Below, in pieces: positions 7,340-14,736 of a DNA stretch of 64,000 nt. The notes beneath the pieces are model-generated. The model was not told where the DNA came from. It saw nothing but the letters and a program-made list of their open reading frames with translations, and did not search any database. The DNA is from Streptomyces sp. MUM 2J (GTDB taxonomy: Bacteria > Actinomycetota > Actinomycetes > Streptomycetales > Streptomycetaceae). The stretch spans positions 58,343-122,342 of the forward strand of contig NZ_JADWYM010000020.1 of the NCBI RefSeq assembly GCF_022414535.1, in the 5' to 3' direction. Within the stretch, counting starts at the first letter, position 1. Each line of letters opens with the position of its first letter. A program made the position numbers and the translations under genes.

Positions 7340-8254
7340 TCAGCCCTTCCCCGGTGCCGCCGGCTCGCCCAGCTCGGAGGAGATCCGGCCCAGTTGCTCC
7401 AGCCGCTGCTCCAGAGGCGGATGAGTGGCGAAGATCCGGGACAGGCCGGGTTCGCGGCCGTCGGCCGGGGTGAAGTAGAAGGCGTTGAAGGCCTGGGCCG
7501 TGCGCAGGTCCTTCGACGGGATGCGGGCGATGTCGCCGGAGACCTTCGTCAGCGCGGACGCCAGCGCCGAGGGCCGGCCCGTCAGCAGCGCCGCCGCACG
7601 GTCGGCGGCCAGCTCGCGGTACCGGGACAGCGCCCTGATCAGTACGAAACTGGTCGCGTACACGGCGAGGGAGACTCCCAGCACGCCCGCGATGATCACT
7701 GCCGTGTTCTGGTCCCGGCGCCCGCCGAACATCCCCGAGTACAGGGCGAACCGCACGAGCAGACCGGCCAGGACACCGAGGAACGAGGCGATGGTGATCA
7801 CGGCCACGTCCTTGTGCGCCACGTGCGAGAGCTCGTGCGCGAGCACGCCCTCCAGCTCGCCGGGCTCCAGTCGCCGCAGCAGACCGGTGGTCACGCAGAC
7901 GACGGCGTTGTCCGGGTTCCGCCCGGTGGCGAACGCATTCGGCATGTCCATGTCTGAAACGGCGACGACCGGCTTGGGCATGTCCGCCATGGAGCAGAGC
8001 CGGTCGATCACCGCGTGCAGCTCCGGATACTCCTCCCGCTCCACCACCCGCCCGCGCATCGCGAACAGGGCGATCCGGTCGGAGAACCAGTACTGCGCCC
8101 CCAGCATGCCCGCCGCCACCACGGCGACCAGCACCCAGGACTTCAGCAACAGGATCAGCGCGGCCACGAACGCCACGTACAGCAGCCCGAGCAGAAACAG
8201 CGTGACCGTCATCCGGACGGTCAGTCGCCGATCGCTCTGGAACCGACTCCGCAT
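7340..8254 (-). CDS. htpX: Membrane zinc metalloprotease HtpX
   Basis: 304-residue M48 peptidase that degrades misfolded or damaged membrane proteins with its active site in the cytoplasm. Two hydrophobic segments at about 15-38 and 40-55 are followed by the HExxH motif at residues 140-144 (HELSH) and two more hydrophobic segments (about 150-205). The third metal ligand should be the Glu in ELAADRAAALLTG. The ATG at 8254 gives MRSRFQSDRRLTVRMTVTLFLLG, the Streptomyces HtpX N-terminus; the ribosome-binding site is weak (GGGGTGG). It is followed 1 bp later by pspAB, forming a two-gene envelope-stress operon. Confidence 0.93.
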   Translation of the reverse strand: MRSRFQSDRRLTVRMTVTLFLLGLLYVAFVAALILLLKSWVLVAVVAAGMLGAQYWFSDRIALFAMRGRVVEREEYPELHAVIDRLCSMADMPKPVVAVSDMDMPNAFATGRNPDNAVVCVTTGLLRRLEPGELEGVLAHELSHVAHKDVAVITIASFLGVLAGLLVRFALYSGMFGGRRDQNTAVIIAGVLGVSLAVYATSFVLIRALSRYRELAADRAAALLTGRPSALASALTKVSGDIARIPSKDLRTAQAFNAFYFTPADGREPGLSRIFATHPPLEQRLEQLGRISSELGEPAAPGKG

Positions 8255-8565
8255 CTGTACCACCCCGCAGTCAGGCACTCGCCTACTGCAAGTGTGCACC
8301 CGGCGCGACCCAAGGCCGGGTCCCGATCGGCCCCAGTACCGGCAAAAGGTCCCCCCTTCCGCGCCCGGAACCCGCCGCGCCCGTTCGGATGCGGACCCCG
8401 GGCCTCCCGCCCGCTCTGCTTCGACACGTGATCGCCGAACGGACGCCGCCCCCTGTCGCGGCACCAGCCACGTCGGTGATCCCCGGCGAGCACCGTCTCC
8501 GTCCGGGCGTTCCCGGTGAGCCGCGCGGCGGCCGCCACCTCGACGGTCTCGACGGTCTCGGCCAC
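8221..8565 (-). pseudogene. Possible truncated gene with strong ribosome-binding site
   Basis: The GTG at 8565 is preceded by GGGGGAGGCACC, one of the best ribosome-binding sites in the window. The first 31 residues (beginning AETVETVEVAAAARLTGNAR) look like a genuine N-terminus, faintly like OsmC-type proteins. After TETVLAGDHR the sequence turns into Arg/Gly-rich shadow protein and overlaps the htpX start. My reading is a gene that lost its body and keeps only its promoter-proximal end. A leader peptide or chance frame remain possible. Confidence 0.3.
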
Positions 8566-8626
8566 GGTGCCTCCCCCGGTCAGGCCCGGAAGTCCTCCGG
8601 TACCGGTCAGAACCTGCCCGTCCGCG

Positions 8627-8884
8627 TCAGTGCGCTCCCCGCATCCGCGCCCACAGCAGCACCGCGAGCCCCGCCGCCACGCAGCCCAGCACCACGATCG
8701 TGGTCAGTCGTGGGGAACGGCGCCGGCGGCCGGGCCCCGGATCGGGCCGGAAGGGGACCGGGCCCGGCGGGTTGTGCTTCCAGCGGGCGGCGAGCATACG
8801 GGCGCGGGCGGACGGCTCCTTGTGCTCGGCGTCGTCCGCCCACTTCAGATCGAACTCACGCTCGGGATCGTTCTGGTCGGACAT
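8627..8884 (-). CDS. Small single-span membrane protein
   Basis: 85 residues. The acidic N-terminus (SDQNDPEREFDLKWADDAEHKEP) is followed by a basic segment (RMLAARWKHNPP) and one C-terminal transmembrane helix at about 60-80 (TTIVVLGCVAAGLAVLLWA) ending MRGAH. The predicted topology is cytoplasmic N-terminus with a C-terminal anchor. It is conserved-looking, with no known function. It lies downstream of glnA on the same strand but beyond a hairpin (8965-9000), so it is probably a separate unit. Confidence 0.72.
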   Translation of the reverse strand: MSDQNDPEREFDLKWADDAEHKEPSARARMLAARWKHNPPGPVPFRPDPGPGRRRRSPRLTTIVVLGCVAAGLAVLLWARMRGAH

Positions 8885-8964
8885 CGGTCGTCACCCCCGT
8901 GTCGGTGCCCCGGGCTCCTTGTCTCCCGGGTCCCTCGTTCCCCTGTTCGCATGGTACATACGCC

Positions 8965-9000
8965 GGCGCCCCCGCCTCCCGGACGGGAGACGAGGGCGCC
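8965..9000. terminator. Terminator of glnA
   Basis: Near-perfect inverted repeat GGCGCCC...GGGCGCC (left arm about 8965-8981, right arm about 8984-9000) containing CTCCCG/CGGGAG. It begins 34 bp beyond the glnA stop on the minus strand. Confidence 0.7.
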
Positions 9001-9033
9001 GTACGGCTCACGCGTGGCTCACGCGCGGTCCGA

Positions 9034-10443
9034 TCACACGTCGAAGTAGAGCTCGAACTCGTGCGGGTGCGGACGCAGCTGCAGCGGGGCGATCTCGTTC
9101 GTGCGCTTGTAGTCGATCCAGGTCTCGATCAGGTCGGCGGTGAACACGTCGCCCTGGAGCAGGAAGTCGTGGTCGGCCTCCAGGGAGTCGAGGACGGCCG
9201 GGAGCGAGGTCGGGACCTGCGCCACGTTGGCGTGCTCCTCCGGAGCCAGCTCGTACAGGTCCTTGTCGATCGGCTCGGCCGGCTCGATCTTGTTCTTGAC
9301 ACCGTCCAGGCCCGCCAGCAGCAGGGCCGAGAAGGCCAGGTACGGGTTGCCGGAGGAGTCGGGCGCACGGAACTCCACGCGCTTGGCCTTGGCGTTGGAA
9401 CCCGTGATCGGGATACGCATCGCGGCGGAGCGGTTGCGCTGCGAGTACACCAGGTTGATCGGGGCCTCGAAGCCCGGCACCAGGCGGTGGTAGGAGTTCA
9501 CCGTCGGGTTGGTGAAGGCCAGGAGCGACGGGGCGTGCTTGAGGATGCCGCCGATGTAGTAGCGGGCGGTGTCCGACAGGCCCGCGTAGCCCTGCTCGTC
9601 GTAGAACAGCGGCTCGCCGCCCGCCCACAGCGACTGGTGGACGTGCATGCCCGAACCGTTGTCGCCGAAGATCGGCTTCGGCATGAAGGTCGCGGTCTTG
9701 CCGTTGCGCCAGGCCACGTTCTTCACGATGTACTTGAAGAGCTGCAGGTCGTCGGCGGCGGCGAGCAGCGTGTTGAACTTGTAGTTGATCTCCGCCTGGC
9801 CGGCGGTGCCGACCTCGTGGTGCTGGCGCTCGACCTTCAGGCCGTTCTTCTCCAGCTCCAGGGAGATCTCGGCGCGCAGGTCGGCGAAGTGGTCGACCGG
9901 CGGGACCGGGAAGTAGCCGCCCTTGTAGCGGACCTTGTAGCCGCGGTTGTCCTCGAGCGCACCGGTGTTCCAGGCGCCGGCCTCGGAGTCGATGTGGTAG
10001 AAGGACTCGTTCGCCCCGGTCGCGAAGCGGACCGAGTCGAACACGTAGAACTCGGCCTCGGGGCCGAAGTACGCCGTGTCGGCGATGCCGGTCGACGCCA
10101 GGTACGCCTCGGCCTTCTTCGCCACGTTGCGCGGGTCGCGGGAGTACTGCTCGCCCGTGATCGGGTCGTGGATGAAGAAGTTGATGTTGAGGGTCTTGTC
10201 CCGGCGGAACGGGTCGACACGGGCGGTCGACAGGTCCGCGCGAAGAGCCATGTCGGACTCGTGGATGGCCTGGAAGCCGCGGATCGACGAACCGTCGAAG
10301 GCGAGCTCCTCGTCCGGGTCGAACGCCTCAACGGGCACGGTGAAGTGCTGCATGACGCCCGGCAGGTCGCAGAACCGGACGTCGACGAACTTGACGTCCT
10401 CGTCCGCGATGAACTTCTTGGCCTCGTCGGCGTTCTGGAACAT
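9034..10443 (-). CDS. glnA: Glutamine synthetase type I
   Basis: Dodecameric ATP-dependent glutamine synthetase, the main ammonium-assimilating enzyme. 469 residues from the ATG at 10443, which has an ideal AGGAGG-type site (TAGGAGGAGCTGG). Signatures in order: FCDLPGVMQHFTVP, AFDGSSIRGFQAIHESDM, GPEAEFYVFD, GNGSGMHVHQSLW-type metal-site segment (read here as DNGSGMHVHQSLW), NPTVNSYHRLVPGFEAP and AMRIPITG. The segment DKDLYELAPEE holds the tyrosine adenylylated by GlnE in this enzyme type. A GlnR operator lies about 100 bp upstream (10539-10576), and the divergent RDD-protein gene shares that intergenic space. Confidence 0.98.
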   Translation of the reverse strand: MFQNADEAKKFIADEDVKFVDVRFCDLPGVMQHFTVPVEAFDPDEELAFDGSSIRGFQAIHESDMALRADLSTARVDPFRRDKTLNINFFIHDPITGEQYSRDPRNVAKKAEAYLASTGIADTAYFGPEAEFYVFDSVRFATGANESFYHIDSEAGAWNTGALEDNRGYKVRYKGGYFPVPPVDHFADLRAEISLELEKNGLKVERQHHEVGTAGQAEINYKFNTLLAAADDLQLFKYIVKNVAWRNGKTATFMPKPIFGDNGSGMHVHQSLWAGGEPLFYDEQGYAGLSDTARYYIGGILKHAPSLLAFTNPTVNSYHRLVPGFEAPINLVYSQRNRSAAMRIPITGSNAKAKRVEFRAPDSSGNPYLAFSALLLAGLDGVKNKIEPAEPIDKDLYELAPEEHANVAQVPTSLPAVLDSLEADHDFLLQGDVFTADLIETWIDYKRTNEIAPLQLRPHPHEFELYFDV

Positions 10444-10538
10444 CCAGCTCCTCCTACTCCCGACCGACTGCCGGGGTGGTAGATCGTTCGTGCGGCCAGT
10501 GCGGTGGCACACGCCGTCCCCGACCCTAGGGACGGGTG

Positions 10539-10576
10539 ATTTCTCGGGCGTGACCCGTTTGTTTCGCAGAAGTTAA
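10539..10576 (-). promoter_or_regulatory. GlnR operator of glnA
   Basis: On the minus strand it reads TTAAC-n6-GAAAC-n6-GTCAC-n6-GAAAT: four 5-bp half-sites at 11-bp spacing, 38 bp in all, close to the ideal GlnR consensus. It lies 96 bp upstream of glnA. Spacing is identical to the glnII site. It sits in the shared region with the divergent gene at 10663, which might also respond. Confidence 0.9.
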
Positions 10577-10662
10577 CCGGCCCGGGTTCAACCGTAGCCC
10601 CGACACACCCCGCGCACACCCCGCCCTGCGGTGGTCCTGTGCGGGCGCAGTACCGTGGTCGG

Positions 10663-11130
10663 GTGGACAACAGGCAAGCAATCGGATCGTGGCTCTCCGG
10701 GCCCCGTGCCGCCATGGAGGACGCCGGAGCCGACTTCGGTTACCGGGGAGAGCAGCTGGGGCTGCCGGAGACCGGGCCGAACTCCCTCGCCCGCCCGGGA
10801 CGCCGGCTCGGCGCGCTGGGCGTGGACTGGGGCCTGTGCGTCTTGATCGCATACGGTCTGATCACCGACGGCTACAGCCCCGCCACCAGCAACTGGGCGC
10901 TGCTGATCTTCCTGGTGATGAGCCTGCTCACCGTGGGCACGATCGGCTTCACCCCGGGCAAGCGCCTCTTCGGCATCCGGGTGGTCAGCCTGGAGACCGG
11001 AACCGTGAACCCGCTGCGCGCCGCCGTGCGCACGGTCCTGCTCTGCCTCGCCGTGCCGGCACTCGTCTGGGACCGCGACGGCCGCGGGCTCCACGACCGG
11101 CTGGGCCGGACGGTGGAGGTCCGCGTCTGA
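10663..11130 (+). CDS. RDD-family membrane protein
   Basis: 155 residues from the GTG at 10663 (VDNRQAIGSWLSGP), the usual Streptomyces start of this protein. The RDD core is visible: ARPGRRLGALGVDWGLC, with Arg and Asp in the first helix, then two to three transmembrane segments at about 50-68, 77-95 and 115-133. It ends DRDGRGLHDRLGRTVEVRV, the typical RDD C-terminus. RDD proteins are thought to be small membrane transport or assembly proteins; the substrate is unknown. It is divergent from glnA across 219 bp containing the GlnR box. A 48-bp palindrome terminates it. Confidence 0.87.
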   Translation: MDNRQAIGSWLSGPRAAMEDAGADFGYRGEQLGLPETGPNSLARPGRRLGALGVDWGLCVLIAYGLITDGYSPATSNWALLIFLVMSLLTVGTIGFTPGKRLFGIRVVSLETGTVNPLRAAVRTVLLCLAVPALVWDRDGRGLHDRLGRTVEVRV

Positions 11131-11298
11131 TCCCTCCGGGGTTCCACGGCGGGCCCCGAACGGTTCGGCGCGTACCGCACCGCCCCGCACACGCAGTGCC
11201 GGCCCGCCTTGCGTCCGGCCGGCGTCCTGTGCCGGGCGCTCAGGCTTCGCCCGGGCTCTCCCGCGGGACCGGCGGTACCCGCACCACGACGCACCCCA

Positions 11299-11346
11299 CA
11301 CGACGGCGGAGGGGTCCGGCGATCGCCGGACCCCTCCGCCGTCGTG
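11299..11346. terminator. Perfect 48-bp palindromic bidirectional terminator
   Basis: Perfect inverted repeat of 24 bp per arm with no loop (centre between 11322 and 11323, GATC). It is placed between the convergent RDD-protein gene (ends 11130) and DUF4191 gene (ends 11371). Nothing else is seen in the 240-bp gap. Confidence 0.85.
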
Positions 11347-11370
11347 CGGGAGAACTCGTCGGGACGACCG

Positions 11371-12072
11371 TCAGCGGGCCTTCGGGCCGCCCTTGGGCAT
11401 CCGCACGCCTTTCGGCATCGGGCCCTTCGGCATCGGCATGTTGCTGAGCAGGTCGCCCATGGCGCGCAGCCGGTCGTTGGTCGCGGTCACCTGCGGGCCG
11501 GTCAGCACGCGCGGCAGCTTCAGCATCGTGGTGCGGACCTTCTTCAGCTCGACCTGGCCCTCGCCGGTGCCGACCACGATGTCGTGCACGGGCACGTCCG
11601 CGACGACGCGGCTCATCTTCTTCTTCTCGGCGGCCAGGAGGGTCTTCACCCGGTTCGGGTTGCCCTCGGCGACCAGGACGATGCCGGCCTTGCCGACGGC
11701 CCTGTGCACCACGTCCTGGCTGCGGTTCATCGCCACGGCGGGGGTCGTCGTCCAGCCCCGGCCGATGTTGTCGAGGACGGCCGCGGCGGCGCCCGGCTGT
11801 CCCTGCATCTGCCCGAAGGCGGCCCGTTCGGCCCGGCGCCCGAAGACGATCGCCGTCGCCAGCAGGCCCAGCAGCAGGCCCAGGATGCCCAGATAGACGG
11901 GGTGGCCGATCAGGAAACCGATCACGAGGAAGACACCGAGGGTGCCGAGCCCGACTGCCGCGAGTACGAGACCGATCCTCTTGTCGGCCTTGCGGGTCAT
12001 CTTGTACGTGAGGGCGATCTGCTTCAGTCGCCCTGCGTTCGCGGCGTCCGCCGCGTTGTCCTTCCTCGCCAT
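11371..12072 (-). CDS. DUF4191 integral membrane protein
   Basis: 233 residues of the actinobacterial DUF4191 family. The basic N-terminus (KLKQIALTYKMTRKADKRIG-like) is followed by two transmembrane helices at about 34-55 and 58-77. The soluble cytoplasmic domain contains IGRGWTTTPAVAMNRSQDVVHRAVG, GIVLVAEG and AAEKKKMSRVV. The C-terminus is a short repeat of Met-Pro-Lys-Gly units (MPMPKGPMPKG, RMPKGG), likely flexible. Function is unknown; the gene is widely kept next to lipA in actinobacteria, but no link to lipoate is established. The ATG at 12072 follows a short upstream region. Confidence 0.85.
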   Translation of the reverse strand: MARKDNAADAANAGRLKQIALTYKMTRKADKRIGLVLAAVGLGTLGVFLVIGFLIGHPVYLGILGLLLGLLATAIVFGRRAERAAFGQMQGQPGAAAAVLDNIGRGWTTTPAVAMNRSQDVVHRAVGKAGIVLVAEGNPNRVKTLLAAEKKKMSRVVADVPVHDIVVGTGEGQVELKKVRTTMLKLPRVLTGPQVTATNDRLRAMGDLLSNMPMPKGPMPKGVRMPKGGPKAR

Positions 12073-12132
12073 GCCCCGAAGTCTACGTGCCCCCGGAAGC
12101 GCCTTCGACGGCAGTGCGGGGTGACGAGCGAC

Positions 12133-12330
12133 TCAGGAGCGGGTGGCGACGCGCTCCAGGACCTGCTGGGCCTCGACCCGGTCCTTGGCGCGGCGGCGGT
12201 CCTCCAGGACGGAGGTCCAGGCGTTGCGGCGGGCGGTGCGCTGGCCGCTGCTCATGAGCAGGGACTCGACGGCGCGCAGCGCGTCGGTGAAGGACGGAAT
12301 CGCGGTGGCGCGAACGGGCGCGGCCTGCAT
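12133..12330 (-). CDS. Small conserved protein, unknown function
   Basis: 65 residues, beginning QAAPVRATAIPSFTDALRAVES and ending in a basic helical segment (RRRAKDRVEAQQVLERVATRS). No signal or membrane helix. It sits between DUF4191 and lipA on the same strand, and the codon pattern is clean. No family recognised. Two AT-rich palindromes lie 200-240 bp upstream (12531-12568) and may be its control region or the lipA 3' end. Confidence 0.65.
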   Translation of the reverse strand: MQAAPVRATAIPSFTDALRAVESLLMSSGQRTARRNAWTSVLEDRRRAKDRVEAQQVLERVATRS

Positions 12331-12530
12331 CTGGGGATCCCCCTACGGCTGGCGGGACGGGTGTACGTGGCGTGAGTCCAGCGTCACTGATTGGTGTTAC
12401 CAGGGCGTGACCGACCGGTCAAACACCCATGAAGCCTTTGCCGCAGTGTCCGGCGGCGACCCGGAACGCCGGTGCGGCCCTGCCCCGTGCCCTGATCAGC
12501 GAGGACGGCCAGGACCGCATCACCCCGGCC

Positions 12531-12568
12531 ATTACCCGCCGGTAATAATTTGTGCGTGAATTCACACA
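12531..12568. promoter_or_regulatory. Two adjacent AT-rich palindromes
   Basis: ATTACC-cgcc-GGTAAT at 12531-12546, then TGTGCGTGAATTCACACA at 12551-12568 (18 bp, one mismatched pair). They form an AT-rich island in GC-rich DNA, between lipA (ends 12612) and the 65-residue gene (starts 12330). They could be operators or a weak terminator; the function is not determined. Confidence 0.4.
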
Positions 12569-12611
12569 GTATGGTTCCCGAGGCGATCCCCGGGTGGTTC
12601 CCCGACGGTTC

Positions 12612-13577
12612 TCAGACGGCCTGAGTGGCCGCGAAGCCGTCCCGCTTCTCGATCGCCATCCGGTACAGGCGGCCGGCCCGGTAGGAGGAGCGGACCAGCG
12701 GGCCGGACATCACGCCGGAGAAGCCGATCTGCTCGGCCTCCTCCTTCAGCTCCACGAACTCCTGCGGCTTCACCCAGCGCTCCACCGGGTGGTGGCGCAC
12801 GGACGGGCGCAGGTACTGCGTGATGGTGATCAGCTCACAGCCGGCGTCATGCAGCTGCCGCAGCGCCTCGCCGACCTCCTCGCGGGTCTCGCCCATGCCG
12901 AGGATCAGGTTCGACTTGGTGACCAGGCCGACGTCGCGGGCCTCGGTGATCACCTTCAGGGAGCGCTCGTAGCGGAAGCCGGGGCGGATGCGCTTGAAGA
13001 TCCGGGGCACCGTCTCGACGTTGTGCGCGAAGACCTCGGGGCGGGACGAGAAGACCTCCGCCAGCTGCTCGGGGACCGCGTTGAAGTCGGGTGCGAGCAG
13101 CTCCACCTTGGTCCGGCCGTCCTCGCGCTGAGCGGTCTGCCGGTGGATCTGCCGTACCGTCTCGGCGTACAGCCAGGCGCCGCCGTCCTCCAGGTCGTCG
13201 CGGGCGACGCCGGTGATGGTGGCGTAGTTCAGGTCCATGGTGACCACCGACTCGCCCACGCGGCGCGGCTCGTCGCGGTCGAGGGCCTCCGGCCTGCCCG
13301 TGTCGATCTGGCAGAAGTCGCAGCGCCGGGTGCACTGGTCGCCGCCGATGAGGAAGGTCGCCTCGCGGTCCTCCCAGCACTCGTAGATGTTCGGGCAGCC
13401 GGCCTCCTGGCAGACCGTGTGCAGGCCCTCGCTCTTGACCAGGTTCTGCATCTTGGAGTACTCGGGACCCATTTTCGCCCGCGTCTTGATCCACTCGGGC
13501 TTGCGCTCGATGGGGGTCTGGCTGTTGCGGACCTCCAGGCGCAGCATCTTGCGTCCGTCCGGTGAGACTGCGGACAC
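12612..13577 (-). CDS. lipA: Lipoyl synthase
   Basis: Radical-SAM enzyme that inserts two sulfurs into octanoyl groups on carrier proteins such as the E2 encoded at 27617-28963. 321 residues from the GTG at 13577, preceded by AGGGAG 6 nt upstream. The radical-SAM cluster motif CTRRCDFC is at residues 82-89. The auxiliary 4Fe-4S cysteines are at 56, 61 and 67 (CQEAGCPNIYEC). The C-terminal RSSYRAGR segment contains the serine ligand region of the auxiliary cluster. lipB lies 107 bp upstream in the same direction, so LipB makes the octanoyl substrate and LipA finishes it. Confidence 0.97.
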   Translation of the reverse strand: MSAVSPDGRKMLRLEVRNSQTPIERKPEWIKTRAKMGPEYSKMQNLVKSEGLHTVCQEAGCPNIYECWEDREATFLIGGDQCTRRCDFCQIDTGRPEALDRDEPRRVGESVVTMDLNYATITGVARDDLEDGGAWLYAETVRQIHRQTAQREDGRTKVELLAPDFNAVPEQLAEVFSSRPEVFAHNVETVPRIFKRIRPGFRYERSLKVITEARDVGLVTKSNLILGMGETREEVGEALRQLHDAGCELITITQYLRPSVRHHPVERWVKPQEFVELKEEAEQIGFSGVMSGPLVRSSYRAGRLYRMAIEKRDGFAATQAV

Positions 13578-13684
13578 GTCGGCTCCCTGTAGCTTCGATT
13601 CTTCGGCGTACACCAGGGTACGCCCGTGTTTACTGAGCCCTACCGCTCAGGCCAACCGCCCGGCCGCAGGGTGCATTCCCCTGA

Positions 13685-14482
13685 TCAGGCGGTCGCCTTC
13701 TCGATCGGCCGCGGCTTCAGCTCCGCGTTCTCCAGGATGTCCCTCAGGTGCCTCTCCGCCACCGGCAGCACCTCGTCGATCGTGACCTCCCGGCCCACCT
13801 CGTTGGTCAGCGACGTGACCCCCGCGTCGCGGATGCCGCACGGGATGATCCGGTCGAACCAGGCGTTGTCCGGGTTCACGTTCAGGGCGAAGCCGTGCAT
13901 CGTGACGCCCTTGGCGACCCGGATGCCGATCGCGGCGATCTTGCGGTCCTCGCGGCGCTGGCCCGCGTTGGAGGGGGCGTACTCGGGGCCGTTGAGCCGC
14001 GGGTCGAACTCCTCGTCGTGCAGGCGCGGGTCGAAGTCCAGGGAGAGTCCGCCGAGCGAGGGGCGCTGCTCCACCGGGTCGCCGAGCACCCAGACGCCGC
14101 TGCGGCCCTCGACCCGGGTGGTGGCCAGGCCGAACTCGGCGCAGGTGCGGATGAGGGCCTCCTCCAGGCGCCGCACGTGCGCCACCACGTCGACCGGGCG
14201 GGGCAGCTTCTGGATCGGGTAGCCCACCAGCTGGCCCGGACCGTGCCAGGTGATCTTGCCGCCGCGGTCGACGTCCACGACCGGGGTGCCGTCCAGGGGG
14301 CGCTCGCTGTCCTCGGTGCGCCGGCCCGCCGTGTAGACGGGGGGATGCTCCAGCAGCAGGACGGTGTCGGGCACCTCGTCGGCGAACCGCGCCGCGTGCA
14401 CCCGGCGCTGCTCGTCCCAGGCCTGCTGGTACTCGACGGCGTCCGCTCCGAACCCCATACGGACGAACCGCAGCTCACTCAC
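13685..14482 (-). CDS. lipB: Octanoyltransferase
   Basis: Transfers octanoate from acyl carrier protein to the lipoyl domains of 2-oxoacid dehydrogenases and GcvH. 265 residues. Family signatures: LLLEHPPVYTAGRR, GGKITWHGPGQLVGYPI, GVWV, then RKIAAIGIRVAKGVTMHGFALN (catalytic Lys) and RIIPCGIRD (catalytic Cys215 forming the acyl-enzyme). An insertion around residues 150-180 (FDPRLHDEEFDPRLNGPEY) makes it longer than the E. coli enzyme, as in other streptomycetes. The ATG at 14482 is followed by the standard SELRFVRMGFG. It heads the lipB-lipA pair. Confidence 0.96.
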   Translation of the reverse strand: MSELRFVRMGFGADAVEYQQAWDEQRRVHAARFADEVPDTVLLLEHPPVYTAGRRTEDSERPLDGTPVVDVDRGGKITWHGPGQLVGYPIQKLPRPVDVVAHVRRLEEALIRTCAEFGLATTRVEGRSGVWVLGDPVEQRPSLGGLSLDFDPRLHDEEFDPRLNGPEYAPSNAGQRREDRKIAAIGIRVAKGVTMHGFALNVNPDNAWFDRIIPCGIRDAGVTSLTNEVGREVTIDEVLPVAERHLRDILENAELKPRPIEKATA

Positions 14483-14736
14483 GGCAAGCGCCTCCCTCGA
14501 AGTCGTAAGGCCTGAAACGGGCCCACGCCACTGTACGTCCGCGGGATCCGCGCTACAGAGGCCGGATCTGCGTCAGCCGCTGGGGGCAATCCTCACACGA
14601 TCGGATGAATGACCGCCAAAGGGTGCGACGGGGTGCTTACGCTCCGCTACATTCGCGCCGTTCACGAGGCCATAAGGGCAGCTCACAGGCAATTCCGGCA
14701 CTTCAGTGGCCCGGAAGGCAGGAGACCACACCGCAG

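Noticed and set aside
10575..10600. tRNA-like GGTTCAA near 10585
   Set aside because: No cloverleaf arms around it; it is part of the glnA upstream region.
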